Shown piece by piece: positions 36,290 through 44,267 of a stretch of 64,000 nt of DNA. The DNA comes from JALYYC01 sp963795805 (GTDB lineage: Bacteria > Chloroflexota > Dormibacteria > CF-121), in contig CAWCIV010000001.1 in the NCBI GenBank assembly GCA_963795805.1, positions 992,001 to 1,056,000 of the forward strand, read 5' to 3'. Position 1 is the first letter of the stretch. The number at the start of each line of letters is the position of its first letter. The notes under the pieces were generated by a model. It was not told where the DNA came from and did no database searches. It was given only the letters and a program-made list of their open reading frames with translations. The position numbers were made by a program, and so were the translations under genes.

Positions 36290-37096
36290 ATGAACGTCGG
36301 CGTTTCGACCAGTCGACGGCGCTTCCTGGCGGTGTCGGGGGTCCTGCTCGCCGCGTCCGTCCTGAGCCCGGCGGTGACCGCCGCCCAGGCCAGTTCGGTG
36401 GTCGCCACCTCCGGCGTCAGCGCCGCCGCGGTGACCATGACGCCAAGCGCAACGCCGACACCTGCCACCGCCGCGACCCCCGCCGCCGTGACGGCGCCGA
36501 CGACCGTCACCATCGCAGTCCCCGTCATCCAGCAGACGATGGTGCTCGATTGTGAAACCGCCGCGCTTCAGCAGGGCCTGGCCTACTACGGCATCACCGT
36601 GAGCCAGGCCGAGTTGTACGCGCTGGAGAATGCCGACACCCGCCTGCCGATCATGAGCGCCAACCACACGGTGCTGCAGTGGGGAAACCCCTACACCAAC
36701 TTCGTCGGTTATGTGAACGGCAGTGACTGGACTCCGACCGGCTACGGGGTCTACTGGCCGGTCATCCTCAAGCTCGCCCAGACGCATGGGCTGCCGAACG
36801 CGATCGGTGGCGAAGGGTATGCGCCGAGCACCATCTATGCCGCGCTGGCGGCCGGTCACCCGGTGCAGGTCTGGATCGAGACCAACTTCCTGCGGGTGCC
36901 CGTCGGCACCTACACCGCCTGGGACGGCACGCAGGTCCGCTACTCGTACGCTGAGCACTCGGTCACCTTGAGTGGTGTCTCGCCCACCCAGGTGCGCGTC
37001 AACGACGTGCTCCACGGCACCCAGTACTGGGTCGACAAGTCGCTCTTCGAGGCCAACTTCGCCGACTTCAACAACATGGCCGTCATCTTCCAGTAG
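36290..37096 (+). CDS. Tat-exported C39-family peptidase-like protein
   Basis: 268 residues. The Tat signal SRRRFLAVSGVLLAASVLS near residue 8 is followed by an Ala/Thr/Pro-rich linker (about 45-75). The C39-like domain (PF13529 type) has Cys in MVLDCETAALQQGLAYYGI and His in EHSVTLSGV, then VNDVLHGTQYWVDKSLFE. Cys and His are the expected catalytic pair. ATG 36290 is chosen because it gives the signal peptide; upstream ATGs are in frame. Probably an extracytoplasmic cysteine peptidase or amidase, divergent from the kinase gene. Confidence 0.8.
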   Translation: MNVGVSTSRRRFLAVSGVLLAASVLSPAVTAAQASSVVATSGVSAAAVTMTPSATPTPATAATPAAVTAPTTVTIAVPVIQQTMVLDCETAALQQGLAYYGITVSQAELYALENADTRLPIMSANHTVLQWGNPYTNFVGYVNGSDWTPTGYGVYWPVILKLAQTHGLPNAIGGEGYAPSTIYAALAAGHPVQVWIETNFLRVPVGTYTAWDGTQVRYSYAEHSVTLSGVSPTQVRVNDVLHGTQYWVDKSLFEANFADFNNMAVIFQ

Positions 37097-37161
37097 CCGG
37101 CCCGAGCGTCATCCGATCAGCGGATGCCGCGCCTGGAAACGCCGAGCATAATTGGCGCGGC

Positions 37162-37335
37162 GTGCTGGCCATGAGACTCCTGCGGCAACACCCCTGGCGC
37201 TTCTTGATGTGGGTCGCCATCATCGTGTTGGCTTCGGCAATCGTGTCCGGCGTCGACCCGTTCACGCCGTTCATCGTTGCGGCGCTGGCGATCGCATTCC
37301 TGGAGGGTGGTCTCCGACTCCTCGCGCGACGCTAG
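37162..37335 (+). CDS. Small two-pass membrane protein
   Basis: 57 codons from GTG 37162 (or 54 from ATG 37171). Basic start MRLLRQHPWRF, two hydrophobic stretches (MWVAIIVLASAIVSG and FIVAALAIAFLEGG) separated by DPFTP, and a basic RLLARR end. The clean membrane topology and coding-like base use suggest a real small protein; no family is known to me. Confidence 0.55.
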   Translation: MLAMRLLRQHPWRFLMWVAIIVLASAIVSGVDPFTPFIVAALAIAFLEGGLRLLARR

Positions 37336-37341
37336 ATCCGG

Positions 37342-38271
37342 TCAGCCGGCGGCGTCGAGTGCCGGGATCACGACGGGGATCGTGTAGGTGCCGCCGGCAC
37401 CCTGGAACCGCAGCTGCAGGGTTTGGGCCTCGGATGGGCGCGGCCATTGGTACCGGATGCGGGTGTTTCGGTACGTCACCGGATTCACCTGGTCCTTTGG
37501 CACGCTGATCCCCGCACCCGCGGAGATTGACGGAATCTCCGCACCGGACTGGTCAACGAGCGTGGCAGGGGCGGGAATACCCGGGCCCATCACCTCCACG
37601 TTGGAGCCGCCATTGATGACGGCCTGCAGCCGGATCACGCTCGGAGTGATCTCGAGGAGCTCGATCGATTCTTTCCAGCGGCCGAGCGCAAAGGGCGGAG
37701 GCGGTTCGATCACTTTACTCGGCTGGACCTTGAGCGAAATTGCGTAGGACCAGGCCCCTGATATCACGGGCTGTGCTTCCTTCGGCGGCCACGACTCGAT
37801 GTCCTGAATGGTGATGTGCAGGTGAGCGACTCCGCCCGCCGGGTGGGCTGGCCCGCCGTCCAACACCGTGACGGTGTCACCTGGGGCGGGGTGGCGACCA
37901 TCTGATCCTCCGGCATTGATCATCCCGGCATCGTCGTCGACTCTGACAGATAACAGCCGGATTCCCGTCGTCCCACGGAAGAAGAGGACGGTTCGAGCCG
38001 GGTCCGCATAGGCCCCGATCAGCGTGATGGTACGGCCCTGGTCGGTCGCGTCAAGGTGAAACTGGGCCGGAAGCGCGGGGACGCCGGCGAGGGTGGCCGC
38101 CTGAAGATCCTGAATCGGAAGGAAGCTGGTCACCGTCAGGGCGGAGGCGGGATGCAACCCGGGAGATGCCGTTACCTGAGGCGCGCCACCCGAGAACCGC
38201 CCGCACGCCGCGAGGACGAGGGTGGCCCCGATCGCCACGATCGTGCGGGGTTCGGGCAGCCGGGCCTTCAT
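37342..38271 (-). CDS. Lipoprotein of unknown function
   Basis: 309 residues with a lipoprotein signal: ARLPEPRTIVAIGATLVLAAC, lipobox Leu-Ala-Ala-Cys with Cys near 23. The mature part is strand-rich with two possible immunoglobulin-like halves (TITLIGAYADPARTVLFF; later SIELLEITPSVIRLQAVI). The ATG overlaps the previous gene's stop by 4 nt. No catalytic motif. It may pair with the preceding hypothetical protein. Confidence 0.7.
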   Translation of the reverse strand: MKARLPEPRTIVAIGATLVLAACGRFSGGAPQVTASPGLHPASALTVTSFLPIQDLQAATLAGVPALPAQFHLDATDQGRTITLIGAYADPARTVLFFRGTTGIRLLSVRVDDDAGMINAGGSDGRHPAPGDTVTVLDGGPAHPAGGVAHLHITIQDIESWPPKEAQPVISGAWSYAISLKVQPSKVIEPPPPFALGRWKESIELLEITPSVIRLQAVINGGSNVEVMGPGIPAPATLVDQSGAEIPSISAGAGISVPKDQVNPVTYRNTRIRYQWPRPSEAQTLQLRFQGAGGTYTIPVVIPALDAAG

Positions 38272-38909
38272 CCTTCAGGGAGAACGTATCCGGACCAGCC
38301 AGCTGGCGCCTCGTCAGATCCATCCTCCGGCCATAACTCGACGGCACGCGTTGCGGCGTCCCGGACCAGATTGGCGTCGATCTCCTGGCGCGTCAGGGCG
38401 ATGCCGTACTTGGGCCACTCGCAAACAAAGGCGAGCGGTCCGGGCGGAGGCAGCGGCCAGACCCAGTAGCCCTGCTCGACGATGTGGCCGCCGCCATGGC
38501 CGCCCTGGTGCATCAGAATTGGCCCCTTGGGCCGCTCATCGGCCGGCCCCATCATTGGTGGCCCGAGGTTGGTGGCCTTTGATCCGTCGGCGAACTGCAC
38601 GCCCAAGCGCAGGATCTCGGCAGCCATTTCGTCGCCGCTCTTCGCACCATGCCGGCCCCGGTAACCTGCGAGCCCGTGCATTGGATCCCAGAGGTCGCTG
38701 TCCAGCTGACAGTGAACGACAAGGTAGAACTCGAACCCCGTCGGGTACGCGGTCAAATGCCGCACATTAACGCCGACCTTCGGGGTGCGCGCCAGGATCA
38801 GGCTCACCGGCACCGGCTCGCCGATCACATTGCCCGGCTTCATCCAATTCGGTTGGCGGAAGTGCTGCAGCGGGCGTGGAGGCGGTGGCGGCGGTTCAAA
38901 GAACGCCAC
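38268..38909 (-). CDS. Conserved hypothetical protein
   Basis: 213 residues starting MAFFEPPPPPPRPLQHFRQ. Segments such as VPVSLILARTPKVGVNVRHL and YPTGFEFYLVVHC recall an uncharacterised family common in Actinomycetota. It has a Gly/His-rich middle (QGGHGGGH). No signal peptide or known domain. Translationally coupled to the lipoprotein gene (ATGA), which hints at a joint role. Confidence 0.7.
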   Translation of the reverse strand: MAFFEPPPPPPRPLQHFRQPNWMKPGNVIGEPVPVSLILARTPKVGVNVRHLTAYPTGFEFYLVVHCQLDSDLWDPMHGLAGYRGRHGAKSGDEMAAEILRLGVQFADGSKATNLGPPMMGPADERPKGPILMHQGGHGGGHIVEQGYWVWPLPPPGPLAFVCEWPKYGIALTRQEIDANLVRDAATRAVELWPEDGSDEAPAGWSGYVLPEG

Positions 38910-38961
38910 GAACCCATGCTACGCCGCGCGGCGATCCGCTTGAATATGATTGATCGTGGCG

Positions 38962-40002
38962 ATGAGTGACTCGAAGTACGCGCCCGCGCCCGAGCGCTAC
39001 AAGCGCATGATCTATCGCCGGACCGGCCGCAGTGGCCTGAAGTTGCCGGCCGTCTCGCTCGGTCTCTGGCAGAACTTCGGGGCCGACCACGCGCTCGAGC
39101 ACAGCCGCGCCATCATTCGCCGGGCCTTCGACCTCGGGATAACGCACTTCGACCTGGCGAACAACTACGGACCGCCCTATGGAACCGCGGAAGAGACCTT
39201 CGGCCACGTCGTGAGGTCAGACCTCCGGCCCTACCGCGATGAGCTCGTGATCTCGACCAAGGCCGGCTGGGACATGTGGCCTGGCCCGTACGGCGACCTG
39301 GGGTCGCGAAAGTACCTGCTCGCCAGCCTCGACCAGAGCCTGAAGCGGATGGGCCTCGAGTATGTCGACATCTTTTATTCGCACCGGCCCGACCCGGAAA
39401 CGCCGCTGGAGGAGACCATGGGCGCGCTCGACACGGCGGTCAAGCAGGGCAAGGCGCTCTACGCCGGCATCTCGTCGTACTCCCCCACCCGGACCCGCGA
39501 GGCCGCCGCCATCCTCAAGCGGCTGGGCACGCCGCTCCTGATTCACCAGCCCTCCTACTCGATGCTGAATCGCTGGATCGAGGAGGCGTTGCTCGAGGTG
39601 CTCGGCCAGGAGGGCATCGGCTGCATCGTCTTCACCCCGCTGGCCCAGGGCCTCCTGACCGACAAGTACCTGTCGGGCATTCCGGAAGGGTCTCGCGCCA
39701 GCCAGCACGGTTCCCTGTCCCCGGACCAGATCAACGACGACACGCTGGCCAAGGTTCGCGGGCTCAACACAATCGCGAAACGGCGCGGCCAGACCCTGGC
39801 GCAGATGGCCCTTGCCTGGACGCTCCGCGATCCTCGCGTAACGTCAACGCTGGTCGGCGCCAGCAGCGTTCAACAGCTGGAGCAGAACATCGCCTCGCTC
39901 GATCGCCTCGAGTTCGCGCCCGAAGAGCTGGCCGAGATCGACCGCTACGCGACCGAAAGCAAGATCAACCTCTGGGCGTCGGCGACGGCCAGCACCGCCT
40001 GA
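38962..40002 (+). CDS. Aldo/keto reductase (YghZ/GpR-like)
   Basis: About 346 residues. TIM-barrel NADPH reductase with the catalytic tetrad visible: DLANNYGPPYGTAEE (Asp, Tyr), STKAGWDMWPGPYG (Lys) and FYSHRPDPETPLEET (His). The long loop after Lys and the GSRKYLLASLDQSLKRMG segment match the L-glyceraldehyde-3-phosphate reductase branch. ATG 38962 is used; GTG 38956 and TTG 38950 are in frame. Not obviously tied to its neighbours. Confidence 0.9.
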   Translation: MSDSKYAPAPERYKRMIYRRTGRSGLKLPAVSLGLWQNFGADHALEHSRAIIRRAFDLGITHFDLANNYGPPYGTAEETFGHVVRSDLRPYRDELVISTKAGWDMWPGPYGDLGSRKYLLASLDQSLKRMGLEYVDIFYSHRPDPETPLEETMGALDTAVKQGKALYAGISSYSPTRTREAAAILKRLGTPLLIHQPSYSMLNRWIEEALLEVLGQEGIGCIVFTPLAQGLLTDKYLSGIPEGSRASQHGSLSPDQINDDTLAKVRGLNTIAKRRGQTLAQMALAWTLRDPRVTSTLVGASSVQQLEQNIASLDRLEFAPEELAEIDRYATESKINLWASATASTA

Positions 40003-40013
40003 GCCAAGATCGG

Positions 40014-40604
40014 GTGCCGCCCCGCCAAATCCCGACTCGCGTCGCGATTGTCTTCGCGGTGGCCGCCCTGACGCTTGAAGCTGTTGCCAGCGCGATGTAT
40101 TCCGCCGCCCCGGGTTCCTCCGACGGGCTCAGCGTGGACCCGGCCAAACTGCTCGCCTCGGGTTCGACCGGCGCCACGCTGATCCGCTGGGGCAGCGTGA
40201 TCGACATGCTGGGCTATCTCAGCATCGCCCCGGTGGTGTTCTACCTGCGGGCGCGCTATGCGTCCGCGAGATACACCGATCTGTTTGCCTTCGCGGGTCT
40301 GGCCCTGGTGGTGATCGGCTCGATCGGCGCCGCGTCGATGGCGGTCGCCGCCCCGCCGCTGATCAATGCCTATGCCACGGCGAGCGCCGCGGACAAGCAG
40401 GCGATGCTGCCCACCTTTGCCACCCTTTACCGGACGGTCGTGGTGGGGATGTGGCAGACGTTGGAAACGATCCCCGCAGCCGTCTGGCTTCTGGGAATCG
40501 CCTGGGTGTCGCGACGCGAGGGTCCACGCAGCGTCTTTGTGATCGTGCTCGTTCTGGGAATCATCAATGCCGCGATCGCTACCTACCGTCTGATTTCGAG
40601 CTAG
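40014..40604 (+). CDS. Hypothetical membrane protein (DUF4386-like)
   Basis: 196 residues from GTG 40014, with about six hydrophobic segments. GSVIDMLGYLSIAPVVFYL, an AAPPLINAYATAS loop, and a final FVIVLVLGIINAAIATYRL give a pattern like DUF4386 membrane proteins. The open frame extends far upstream but overlaps the aldo/keto reductase in another frame, so that part is rejected. Its stop overlaps the convergent deazaflavin gene by 4 nt. Confidence 0.7.
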   Translation: MPPRQIPTRVAIVFAVAALTLEAVASAMYSAAPGSSDGLSVDPAKLLASGSTGATLIRWGSVIDMLGYLSIAPVVFYLRARYASARYTDLFAFAGLALVVIGSIGAASMAVAAPPLINAYATASAADKQAMLPTFATLYRTVVVGMWQTLETIPAAVWLLGIAWVSRREGPRSVFVIVLVLGIINAAIATYRLISS

Positions 40605-41047
40605 TTAGCCGGCACCAGGACGACCAGCGGGAGCTTGCGGCTGGTCTTCTTTTGCTCGCCCTCGAAATACGGCAGCAGCGTCTTGACCCGCTCGTGCTCC
40701 GTGGGATCGGCCGTGTGCGCCTGAGCGTCGAACTTCTCCGGACCAACTTCGACCGTCACCTTCGGGTTCGCCACCAGGTTCTCGTACCAGGCCGGATTAG
40801 CCGGCGCGCCGTTCGCCGATGCGACCACGACATAGCGCGCGCCATCCTTGCCGAAACCCAGGACAACGGTTCGTGGCTGGCCAGATTTCGCTCCTTTCGT
40901 CGTGAGCAGCATCAGGGTACGGCCGGCCATCGGGCCGCTCAGCTGGCCCTTGTTGGCGCGGAAGTCGTCGATGAGCTTGCGGTTGAAGGCCTTCATGTCG
41001 GACGGAATCTGCGGAGGCGGTTTGCGCTCGGGTTGCTTCTCTTTCAT
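40601..41047 (-). CDS. Deazaflavin (F420)-dependent nitroreductase family protein
   Basis: 148 residues of the DDN/F420H2-dependent family: MKAFNRKLIDDFRANKGQL, LMLLTTKGAKSGQPRTVVL, VVVASANGAPANPAWYENL and NPKVTVEVGPE. These bind F420 in a split barrel and reduce diverse substrates. Presence of the family implies the organism makes F420. ATG 41047; divergent from the PhnD-like gene with a palindrome in between. Confidence 0.9.
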   Translation of the reverse strand: MKEKQPERKPPPQIPSDMKAFNRKLIDDFRANKGQLSGPMAGRTLMLLTTKGAKSGQPRTVVLGFGKDGARYVVVASANGAPANPAWYENLVANPKVTVEVGPEKFDAQAHTADPTEHERVKTLLPYFEGEQKKTSRKLPLVVLVPAN

Positions 41048-41101
41048 GGCTATCTTTCAGTGTACCGATGCCTACCGGGAATCCCTACCCCGCTCGCCGT
41101 T

Positions 41102-41119
41102 TTGCCCCGTCAGGGGCAA
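41102..41119. promoter_or_regulatory. 18-bp perfect palindromic hairpin/operator
   Basis: TTGCCCC-GTCA-GGGGCAA is a perfect 7-bp inverted repeat in the 83-bp gap between two divergent genes. Position and symmetry fit an operator; it lacks the T-run of a terminator on the outgoing strand. Confidence 0.5.
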
Positions 41120-41130
41120 TCTCGTGCTAG

Positions 41131-41928
41131 GATCGCGTCACGCCGGAGCTAGTCTTCGCCACGTTTCTCGCTCCATGCATCCGCCCGGCCTACCAGCTCG
41201 TCGCCGACCGCGTCGGCGAATCGCTCGGACAGCCAGCGCGACTCATCACGGGTGAATCGTTCGAGCAACTGCAGAGCGGAATGGTGGATTTTGCCTTTAT
41301 CTGCGGTCTTCCCTATGTTCGACTCCGCCGGCAGACGTCGCCGCCGGTTGATCTCGTGGCCGCCCCGGTCATCGAGGGAAGCCGCTACCAGGGCCGGCCG
41401 ATCTACTTCTCTGACGTGATCGTCCCGGCCTCGAGCCCGGTGACCTCGTTCGAGCAGCTTCGGGGGAAAGCCTGGGCCTGCAACGGATTCGACTCCCACT
41501 CGGGGACCCTCGTGGTGCTCCACCGACTGCTCGAGATGGGGGAATCGGGAACCTTTTTCGGCCGGGTCGACGTCACCGGCTCCCATTACGCGTCGATCGA
41601 GCGGGTTGCCGACGGGCTGGTTGACGGCTCCGCGATCGATTCCCAGCTCCTGGCGGTTCAGCTGCGCGACCGTCCCGAGCTCAGTGAACAGATCCGCGTG
41701 ATCGCCTCGCTGGGGCCCTCGACGATGATGCCCCTGGTCGCGGCCGCGGACGTCCCCGAGTCGCTCCGGGCAGAGGTCAGCGAGGTGGTGGCAGGTCTTG
41801 GTGATACCCAGGACCGAGACGGCCTGCGCGCCGGCCTGATCAGCCGCTTCGCCCCGGTCGACGACTCGGCGTACGACGACATCCGCAGCATGCTCAATGC
41901 CGTCGAGTCCGCCCGCCTGCGGTTCTAA
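41131..41928 (+). CDS. PhnD-like phosphate/phosphonate-type binding protein
   Basis: The frame is open after TAG 41128-41130 and similarity to the PhnD family (PF12974) begins at once: ELVFATFLAPCIRPAY, VDFAFICGLPYV, YFSDVIVPASSP, ASIERVADGLVDGSAIDSQ. No ATG, GTG or TTG precedes these conserved residues; the first in-frame ATG (41281) would remove the first strand. The true start may be a non-standard codon (GTC 41137 follows AGGA) or a miscalled GTG. There is no signal peptide and no permease gene next to it, so it may be a cytosolic binding domain or an orphan. Confidence 0.75.
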   Translation, partial: DRVTPELVFATFLAPCIRPAYQLVADRVGESLGQPARLITGESFEQLQSGMVDFAFICGLPYVRLRRQTSPPVDLVAAPVIEGSRYQGRPIYFSDVIVPASSPVTSFEQLRGKAWACNGFDSHSGTLVVLHRLLEMGESGTFFGRVDVTGSHYASIERVADGLVDGSAIDSQLLAVQLRDRPELSEQIRVIASLGPSTMMPLVAAADVPESLRAEVSEVVAGLGDTQDRDGLRAGLISRFAPVDDSAYDDIRSMLNAVESARLRF

Positions 41929-41965
41929 CGGGATCGTCACACGTCGGTTAATTCGGACGCGGTTG

Positions 41966-41994
41966 TTGCAAAGCGCGCGATTCGATGGGATAAT
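41966..41994 (+). promoter_or_regulatory. Sigma-70-like promoter for cupin gene
   Basis: TTGCAA (41966-41971), a 17-bp spacer and GATAAT (41989-41994) fit -35/-10 boxes. Transcription would start near 42001, just ahead of GGAGGT at 42011-42016. Confidence 0.55.
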
Positions 41995-42027
41995 CCGCCA
42001 AACACAAATCGGAGGTAGACCCGACAA

Positions 42028-42618
42028 ATCGAAGCGCCGATAATTGCAAACCCGCTGTTCGGTGAACGGATCAGATTCCTCCGAACCGCGCCGGAAACCC
42101 TCGGCGCGCTCGTCCAGTACGAATCGTGGATGGCGCCAGGTGGCAGTGTCGGTATCCCCCATGTCCATCCCCGCCAGGAATCGCATTTTCTCGTCGTTTC
42201 CGGCAAGGCCTCGTTTCACGTCGCCGGCACCGACATCGAGCTCGGGCCGGGCGAGCAGCTGACCGTCCCGTCGCGGACGCCGCACTACCTCTGGAACGGC
42301 AGCGACGCCGAGACGCATCTCATCATCGAGTTCCGACCCGGGATGCTCAAGCAGGAGTTCTTCGAAACGACCTTCGGATTGGCCCGTGACGGCATGAGCT
42401 ACCCCCATGGCCTGGGCAACATCTTTCAACGGGCCGTTCTGACCGCCGCCTATGGCAACGAGAGCCGCCCCCTCGGGCAGCGCCCGCTTCACCGTCTCGG
42501 ATTGCTGGCGCTGGTGCCGCTCGCCTGGTTGCTCGGATACCGGGCGCACTACCCGCGCTACTGCATTCGGAACGACGGGCCGCCGTTCGTTCCCGATCCC
42601 AGCCGCCTGGCTGTCTGA
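42028..42618 (+). CDS. Cupin-domain protein
   Basis: Cupin barrel with GIPHVHPRQESHFLVVSG (His-x-His and Glu metal ligands), then LGPGEQLTVPSRTPHYLWN (second cupin motif). The C-terminal 60 residues contain a hydrophobic stretch LGLLALVPLAWLLGYRAHY, as in larger membrane-associated cupins. The frame is open and family-like before the ATG at 42130 (NPLFGERIRFLRTAPETLG), but no standard start occurs there. A GGAGGT lies 11 nt before an in-frame ATC at 42028. The start is therefore uncertain. Confidence 0.75.
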   Translation: MEAPIIANPLFGERIRFLRTAPETLGALVQYESWMAPGGSVGIPHVHPRQESHFLVVSGKASFHVAGTDIELGPGEQLTVPSRTPHYLWNGSDAETHLIIEFRPGMLKQEFFETTFGLARDGMSYPHGLGNIFQRAVLTAAYGNESRPLGQRPLHRLGLLALVPLAWLLGYRAHYPRYCIRNDGPPFVPDPSRLAV

Positions 42619-42629
42619 CGGATCAGTCC

Positions 42630-44063
42630 TTAGTAGTTGAGACTGATGTATTGGACATCGAGGTATTCCTCGAGGCCCAGACGGTGACCCTCGCGGCCTT
42701 CGCCTGACTGCTTGATCCCGCCGAAGGGAGCCTGCACCCATCCCAGGGCGCCATCGTTCACCGCCACCATGCCGTAGTCGAGCGCCTCGCTGACGCGGTG
42801 CGCGCGCCCGAGATCCCTGGTGAACACGTAGGCGGCCAACCCGTAGTCGGAGGCGTTCGCCAGTTCCACGGCCTGGGCCTCGTCGCGGAACGGGATCACC
42901 GGCGCCACCGGGCCGAACGTCTCTTCGCGACAGATCAGCGCGTCCGGCGGCACGCGCGATAGGACGGTCGGCGCAAAGAAGCGGTCGGCATCCATGCCCG
43001 CGGGGGTGTCCCCCCCGGCCAGCACCCGAGCCCCCCGGGTCACCGCGTCCTGCACGTGGGCCCTGACCCGGCGGTTGGCCGCCGCGTCGATCAGGGGACC
43101 AACATCGACCCCCGCATCGAGCCCGTGCCCGACCGTCACGGAATCGGCCTGGCGGGCCAGGCGTTCCCCGAATTCATCCGCGATGATGGCTTCGACCAGC
43201 ACCCGGTTCGCCGCGACGCATGACTGGCCGGCACTCTGGAATTTGGAAAAGCGGAGCTTCAAGGCCGCCAATTCGAGATCGGCGTCGGCAAAGACGATCG
43301 CCGGGGCATGACCGCCGAGCTCGAGGCTGACCTTGGTGATGGTGCGGGCCGCCTGCGCGAGCAGCAACTTGCCCACCTCGACCGACCCCGTGAAGCTGAC
43401 CTGACGGACCCTGGGATGGGTCGTCAGCGCCGGTCCGATCACGGTTGGGTCGCCGCAGACCAGGTTGACGACTCCGGGCGGGAAGCCGGCGTCGTGGAAG
43501 ATCTCGAAGAGGAGGGTGGCGGAGAGCGGCGTCTGCTCGGCCGGCTTGAGGACCACGGTGTTGCCGGCGGCGGTGGCCGGCGCGATCTTGCGCAAGATCA
43601 TCGAGCTTGGGAAATTCCAGGGGGTGATGCAGACGACCACGCCCCGGGCGCGGCGACGGACCAATAACTGCTGGCCCGGGCCGTTGCTGGCCAGGATCTC
43701 GCCCGATGGGCGCCGCACCTCCTCGGCGTACCAGAGGAGGAACTCCGCCCCCCACAGGATCTCGCCTTTCGCCTCATCAACCGGTTTCCCCTGCTCCAAC
43801 GTCAGCGCCCGGGCCAGCTCATCGACACGATCGAGGACGAGTTGATGGGCCCGTCGCAGGACCTCGGCCCGCTTGTCCGGCGCCAGCGCGCTCCAAACCG
43901 GGAATGCCTTCGAGGCTGCCTCGACCGCCTCGCGGGCCTGGCCGGCCGTCGCCGCGACCACCCGGCCGACTTCGTCACCGGTCGCGGGGTCGGCAACCGT
44001 GAGCCATGCCCCCGCCGGCTCGCGCCACTCGCCGCCGATGTACAGCCCGCTGGCTGAACGCAC
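42630..44063 (-). CDS. NAD(P)-dependent aldehyde dehydrogenase (succinate-semialdehyde type)
   Basis: 477 residues of the GabD/SSADH branch. The general base Glu lies in SLELGGHAP and the nucleophile Cys in SAGQSCVAANR; cofactor motifs are CITPWNFPSSM and FTGSVEVGK. The end GIKQSGEGREGHRLGLEEYLD is typical of succinate-semialdehyde dehydrogenases. ATG 44063. It is divergent from the ABC importer operon across a 204-bp spacer, so it may oxidise an aldehyde from the compound taken up, for example malonate or succinate semialdehyde. Confidence 0.92.
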   Translation of the reverse strand: MRSASGLYIGGEWREPAGAWLTVADPATGDEVGRVVAATAGQAREAVEAASKAFPVWSALAPDKRAEVLRRAHQLVLDRVDELARALTLEQGKPVDEAKGEILWGAEFLLWYAEEVRRPSGEILASNGPGQQLLVRRRARGVVVCITPWNFPSSMILRKIAPATAAGNTVVLKPAEQTPLSATLLFEIFHDAGFPPGVVNLVCGDPTVIGPALTTHPRVRQVSFTGSVEVGKLLLAQAARTITKVSLELGGHAPAIVFADADLELAALKLRFSKFQSAGQSCVAANRVLVEAIIADEFGERLARQADSVTVGHGLDAGVDVGPLIDAAANRRVRAHVQDAVTRGARVLAGGDTPAGMDADRFFAPTVLSRVPPDALICREETFGPVAPVIPFRDEAQAVELANASDYGLAAYVFTRDLGRAHRVSEALDYGMVAVNDGALGWVQAPFGGIKQSGEGREGHRLGLEEYLDVQYISLNY

Positions 44064-44126
44064 GGTCGGCGACTTCGCCCGGGGTTCAGTTATTGAGATG
44101 GCGAAACTCTAATTTTTCCTTAGGCG

Positions 44127-44166
44127 CACTGTCAACCTTGACACTGAAGGTGGCCGTTGCCATGAT
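44127..44166 (+). promoter_or_regulatory. Promoter with overlapping palindrome for the ABC importer operon
   Basis: TTGACA (44138-44143), a 17-bp spacer and CATGAT (44161-44166) make a good -35/-10 pair about 100 nt before the binding-protein start. The -35 box lies in an inverted repeat CACTGTCAA-CC-TTGACACTG (44127-44146; 8 of 9 paired), a plausible repressor site. The rest of the 44064-44267 spacer shows no gene. Confidence 0.5.
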
Positions 44167-44267
44167 TGCGCTACTCTGTCGAGAGATATCCACAGGCGGG
44201 GAGCGGGCGCCTGCGTTTCCCGGCGGCTGCCACGCTCGGTCACAGCACACATCAGTAGGAGGGGATC

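Noticed and set aside
36681..36692. GGGGAAACCCCT, resembling part of the 17-bp LAL element
   Set aside because: It lies inside the C39-like coding sequence, lacks the TGATTCG half, and is not upstream of any gene start.
37108..37128. Short inverted repeat CATCCG-ATCAG-CGGATG after the C39-like gene
   Set aside because: Only six paired bases with no T-run; too weak to call a terminator.
41149..42741. A 530-codon minus-strand open frame
   Set aside because: It is antisense to the PhnD-like and cupin genes, which have clear family motifs; its translation shows no domain and is typical of GC-rich shadow frames.
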